DNA from: Stereocaulon alpinum
Lineage: Eukaryota; Ascomycota; Lecanoromycetes; Lecanorales; Stereocaulaceae
Reading direction: 5' to 3'
Length of the DNA: 64,000 bases
Assembly (NCBI GenBank): GCA_018257865.1
Contig: JAEUBA010000008.1
Coordinates: 1-64,000, forward strand
Shown: one piece after another, positions 60,331 to 64,000 of the stretch
Position numbering within the stretch: the first letter of the stretch is position 1
Layout of the letters: the number at the start of each line of letters is the position of its first letter
Translations under genes and position numbers: made by a program
Notes under the pieces: generated by a model
What the model was told of the DNA's origin: nothing
Database searches by the model: none
What the model saw: the letters and a program-made list of their open reading frames with translations, nothing else

Positions 60331-63300
60331 TTCACCGGTATCTGGCGTCGATGTATGCCCCCATGGTCAGGTTTCGTTTCACAGACCTCATCTAGTCTGG
60401 ATCTTGCACCACTGACTCTGGCGCAGTCCACGAGTCCCAATGTTGCAGGTTCTGGGTATTCGCGGAGTAGCCAATATAGCTCGGGAAGGAGGGGAGATAA
60501 GTAGAGAAGTAAGCTTCTGAGGAACGGATGTAAGCGAGTGTAGGAGTTGGGCGTAGGTTGGGATGAAACTGTTGCAGCTGTTGTCTTTCAGGTGTCAGTA
60601 AATGGCAACTACTAGCGGCGGGTCATGGCCGCAGAATCAGGACGCCGAGTCAGCAAAGAGACCCCTGCAACTCCTGTATGGTGGCGTGTTTCGTGGTAAA
60701 AATAGATTAATGCACGTCAATAATAATGCACGTTAATGCACAAACAGTGATGACATCTAATGTGATCCTCTCAATCGCAACTCAAGTGACTATATAGTGG
60801 GAATTTAACCTATTCAGCATGTATGCTACAAGTATTGGGATTCTCAAATTGAAATGCAAGCAGTCTTGACCTGGCTCAATTGCTTCCAGTCGATCGACAG
60901 CTACGGGTCAGATGCCCCAACCCCATACACTCCCAGCTCCCAACAACGCTGCCAATATCGACGTTAACAGCCGCACCTGATGTGGCCCCAATTGGCTCTC
61001 CAATCTCTATTCTCGCTGGCCTTTGCCTCGCAAGCAAGAGACAAGCCGGATGCGCATCTAGTAAATGCCTCGTAAGCTTAAGCTATCAGTAAGTGGGCGA
61101 CTACCAGTGTCCTCAATGGCCTCCCTTCCTCATAAGAGTATACCACCGGATCTTGCGGCTCCATGGGCGAGCGGGCAGGCCGGCAATGTTGACGAGGCCG
61201 ACATCAGGGGATCGGCTGTTTATACCGACATGGTGATGTTGTTGGTGACGAGATATGCAGTGGATTGAAGCAAGTTGCTTGCATATGGGTATAACCTGGG
61301 CACAGATTGTGACAGAAAAAAGCATTGTCAGCTTGTGCGAGGCTATCAATATCGCAACTGAAGAGATCTGTCAAAGGACGGCAAAGGAAAATGACAAGGA
61401 CCGTAAGGTAATCCATAACACACAGATGGAACATGAAGAATTCTATTGCCTTCACACAATTCGCAGCACCATGTTGGGGTGTTCAAATCGAGCCTCTCGT
61501 CTTCACATCCTTCTCTTTTCCCAAAACGGAAATGTGTAAATAAGCCATCATATATAATTCGTTACCGCCAAGCCACTAGCCAACCCACAAACCATTATAT
61601 TCCGGCCTATTTGTGACAAGACGTTCAAAACCAAAATTGGAAACCTCGCAAAAGGACTAGTGCCTCATCGTCGCGTCGTCACGATGAGCTTTGTAGGATC
61701 GGCGGAGTGTTGACAGTTATGGAGGCGAGGCGATGGCATAGTGTGCTGCATGTCTGACTTCACGCAAGGGAAGATGTCGTATTGACATTGGAGTAATTAA
61801 TGGGAGTTCACCGGATCTAGGCGCCTACTATAGGTTAAGCCTTCCATACAATCCAGAAATTCCACCAGCTTCACACACAACCCTCGTCGTCCTATGCGAC
61901 ACGGAAAAAAGCAGCGATCTACTCCGTTTGATCTGGTCATGAAATGTCCCTAAACAATTGAAGTCGTCATAATTGATGCACAGAAACAGGATCTATAGTT
62001 CATCAGCTGTGATGTCTAATTTGGTGAGTATGTGTAGGATCGTACGTTGAAAGGGTGAGTACCATCGTTAGTAAATATGTAGATGACCCCGTGTAGCACC
62101 CTTAGTTGCCAGACTTATGCATGGATCCAGCAGTAGAGGCGAAGACTAGAACAGAGCAAACCCCGTACCAGCCAAGTACTAACAGCTCCATTCTCTCACG
62201 ATGATCCCGACTTCATGCGATGGCAGTGCCTGGGATGCTTCAGCCAAGCACTAGTGCTTCAATCGTTCCGAATTATCAGAGGAGTCCAATGGAATGTATC
62301 ATGGAGAATCACGCACCTATCTCCCGGACGCCAAAAATGTGATGTGCAATTTGAGTGGCTGTAACGGGCTCAGGAGCAGCCTTGGAGGCACGGTATTGAA
62401 CTATAGAACTGGGTTGTATCACATTTCTCACTCAACAAGGTACTTGAAAAACATCTCCACTCTTATCAAGACGGTGTAGTCTTGGTCAGCCGTTACGATG
62501 TAGCCACTAGGAGATTGATCGCTGAAGCATTCAGCAGCTCGAGGCCAGCGTCCTGTTTAGTCTCCAATACAATTGATCCATGATATCTTCCTTTCTTACC
62601 GCACCGTAATCCGTGAGGCCTTCCTATCAAACGTGCCTGTATCCTAAAGGAAACTGCTTGAAGTGGAGCGCCAGGGAAAACGTCAAGGCTTTAGACCTGG
62701 ACTAACTCTCGAAGACGACTCTATATTGTCTCAATGTAATTGTTCGGAGTGGTCTCTAGTAAAACATTAATAACATTCCGACTTCCATTGGAATGAGATT
62801 TTTGTGAACTCTGAGGTATACACTGGGAGAAGGCTGTGGCTTTGAAGCGTTGGATTCATCACATCACACATGAAATTGTGGTGGGAAACAGGTTTGGGAC
62901 AAACAGTTTCAATGCACCTGAGAAAATCTTCTATTGATGATCAAAACAGCTTTTACCTGCTGTGTACAATACAACGAAGAGTGGAGATTGGGGCGCAGAG
63001 AAGTTTGCCATCCAAAGTGCTTTTCTGCAAGCTGAGATCATCATCCGGAGGACATGTTCCCTCCGCCTAGACCGAGCAAACCGTAGGCGACGTCTACCAG
63101 CATCGAACGGCTCGGATTGTTGACCTTATCAACATGTGTTGGTGATAGGCAAGAAGGACGCTGATCCCAACAGCACCAATTGGTAATTGCAATCCTCGCC
63201 CCCTCGGGGACCCTGTTCAGGCCAAGCCTCTGTCTCAGACTTCCTAAAACAGCACTAGGTATGCCCAGGACGCCTTACCCCTAAAACTGTCAACGTGTCA

Positions 63301-63994
63301 GCTGAAATTAGCAGCTTGGCGCAATACGTACGTACGGAGTTCGGCCTTACTGTAGCGATCAACCCCCTCCCACTTCGGCCGCGGCTGACCACTGCGCCTG
63401 GGCATAACTTAATGACTGGTGCATACCAAGAAGCCAACTGTCGCTTGAAAGCAACCCATGCTGGGAGGCGTGGCTTTGTGCGCTGAGTTGCCACTGCGCA
63501 GTGGTTTCCAGCCGTTGGTTGGTTGGTTAGTGAGATATGTGTGCCTTACACAAACCAACGGTTCTGGATGGAAAAGGGGAAGGGGAGATTGTAAGGGTGG
63601 AGGCGTGTGGGAATGGATCAATGGGAGGATCCAAGGTACATACCTCAAGTGGCTTGCATAAGTTAAAGGAGCTGTGACCCTCTCTCTTTCGCTTGTCTGA
63701 TATCGCGCACTTCCGATACTTTCTTACTGCGCTTCGTGTCATTATTCTCCCATGACTTTTGTTAGTGGTAAGACAACACCGCAAAGCTCTACCTCGGTGT
63801 CTAGGAATAGCCAGGCTATGCGAGACATACATACCTGATCAGACCCTCATAAGTCCGAGTACCTACTTCTCCTCCAACACGATCCTTCGTATTAGGCAAC
63901 CCCCCACATCTTCTGTCAAATCAACAAACTTCAGCAACATCTCACCGTACCTTCGTCACTCTTACAACCCACCATCCAACTCAACCACGCGGAA
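60331..63994. other. Long intergenic region, no gene recognised
   Basis: The promoter side of CCH1 followed by more than 3 kb without recognisable coding sequence; open frames are all short. The last about 150 bp are pyrimidine- and CA-rich, like a fungal 5' leader. Confidence 0.5.
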
Positions 63995-64000
63995 ATGGAG
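63995..64000 (+). CDS. Possible start of a gene running off the window
   Basis: An ATG GAG at the very end follows a CT/CA-rich leader-like stretch (about 63840-63990) without an intervening long frame. Only two codons are visible, so this is a guess from context. Confidence 0.2.

Noticed and set aside
1..64000. CRISPR arrays, bacterial operons, tRNA or rRNA genes
   Set aside because: No spaced short direct repeats of CRISPR type, no Shine-Dalgarno-led operon, and no tRNA T-arm with matching acceptor stem or rRNA core was found by eye; a covariance-model scan would be needed to exclude tRNAs fully.

Overview
The window looks like nuclear DNA of a filamentous ascomycete, most likely a Dothideomycete or relative. 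Genes have short introns (about 46-115 bp) with GT..AG ends and CTAAC/CTGAC-type branch sites. The orthologue set is fungal: a Cch1 calcium channel, an Rxt2 deacetylase subunit, a cpcA/GCN4-type bZIP, a HET-domain protein and a rhodopsin-fold membrane protein. The first 3.2 kb carries the signature of repeat-induced point mutation (RIP): very rich in TpA and almost lacking CpA/TpG. Class-level placement is inference.

Layout. 1-3200 is a RIP-degraded repeat block with internal tandem repeats. 3270-6076 looks like the wreck of a secondary-metabolism locus: a polyketide synthase methyltransferase fragment fused to a broken MFS transporter, then an NTF2/SnoaL-like gene. 7686-10678 holds OPI3 and RXT2 on the minus strand. 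A 454-bp MITE with 61-bp inverted repeats and a perfect 9-bp target duplication sits at 11104-11557. 14064-20267 holds an HMG-box regulator, a four-exon membrane protein, an NCQ-motif protein with a GC-AG intron, and the GINS subunit PSF1. 21582-31287 holds a SulP-STAS-cNMP transporter (Vsb1-like), a Meu6-like PH-domain protein and the cpcA-like bZIP with regulatory leader features.

From 31.3 to 42.3 kb the DNA is gene-poor: a frameshifted actin fragment, a rhodopsin-fold protein and a secreted PEBP-like protein stand in long stretches without recognisable genes. 42356-51687 holds the mitochondrial glycine carrier HEM25, a decayed membrane-protein ORF, a TRAPPC11-like gene lacking its N-terminal half, a UBTD-type ubiquitin-like protein whose first coding exon is only the ATG, and a HET-domain gene. 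53720-60330 is one large gene, CCH1, whose four exons join to 2155 codons. The last 3.6 kb has no recognisable gene, and an ATG six bases before the window edge may start the next one.

The genes do not form one pathway. Most are single-copy housekeeping genes interleaved with decayed DNA. I reconstructed exon structures by hand from splice signals, reading-frame phase and protein similarity; all listed multi-exon models are phase-consistent unless the entry says otherwise. I found no clearly new multi-gene system. The best leads are the ATG-only exon with a stop-free intron, the overlapping starts in the cpcA leader, the MITE, the PKS/MFS chimera and the truncated TRAPPC11.
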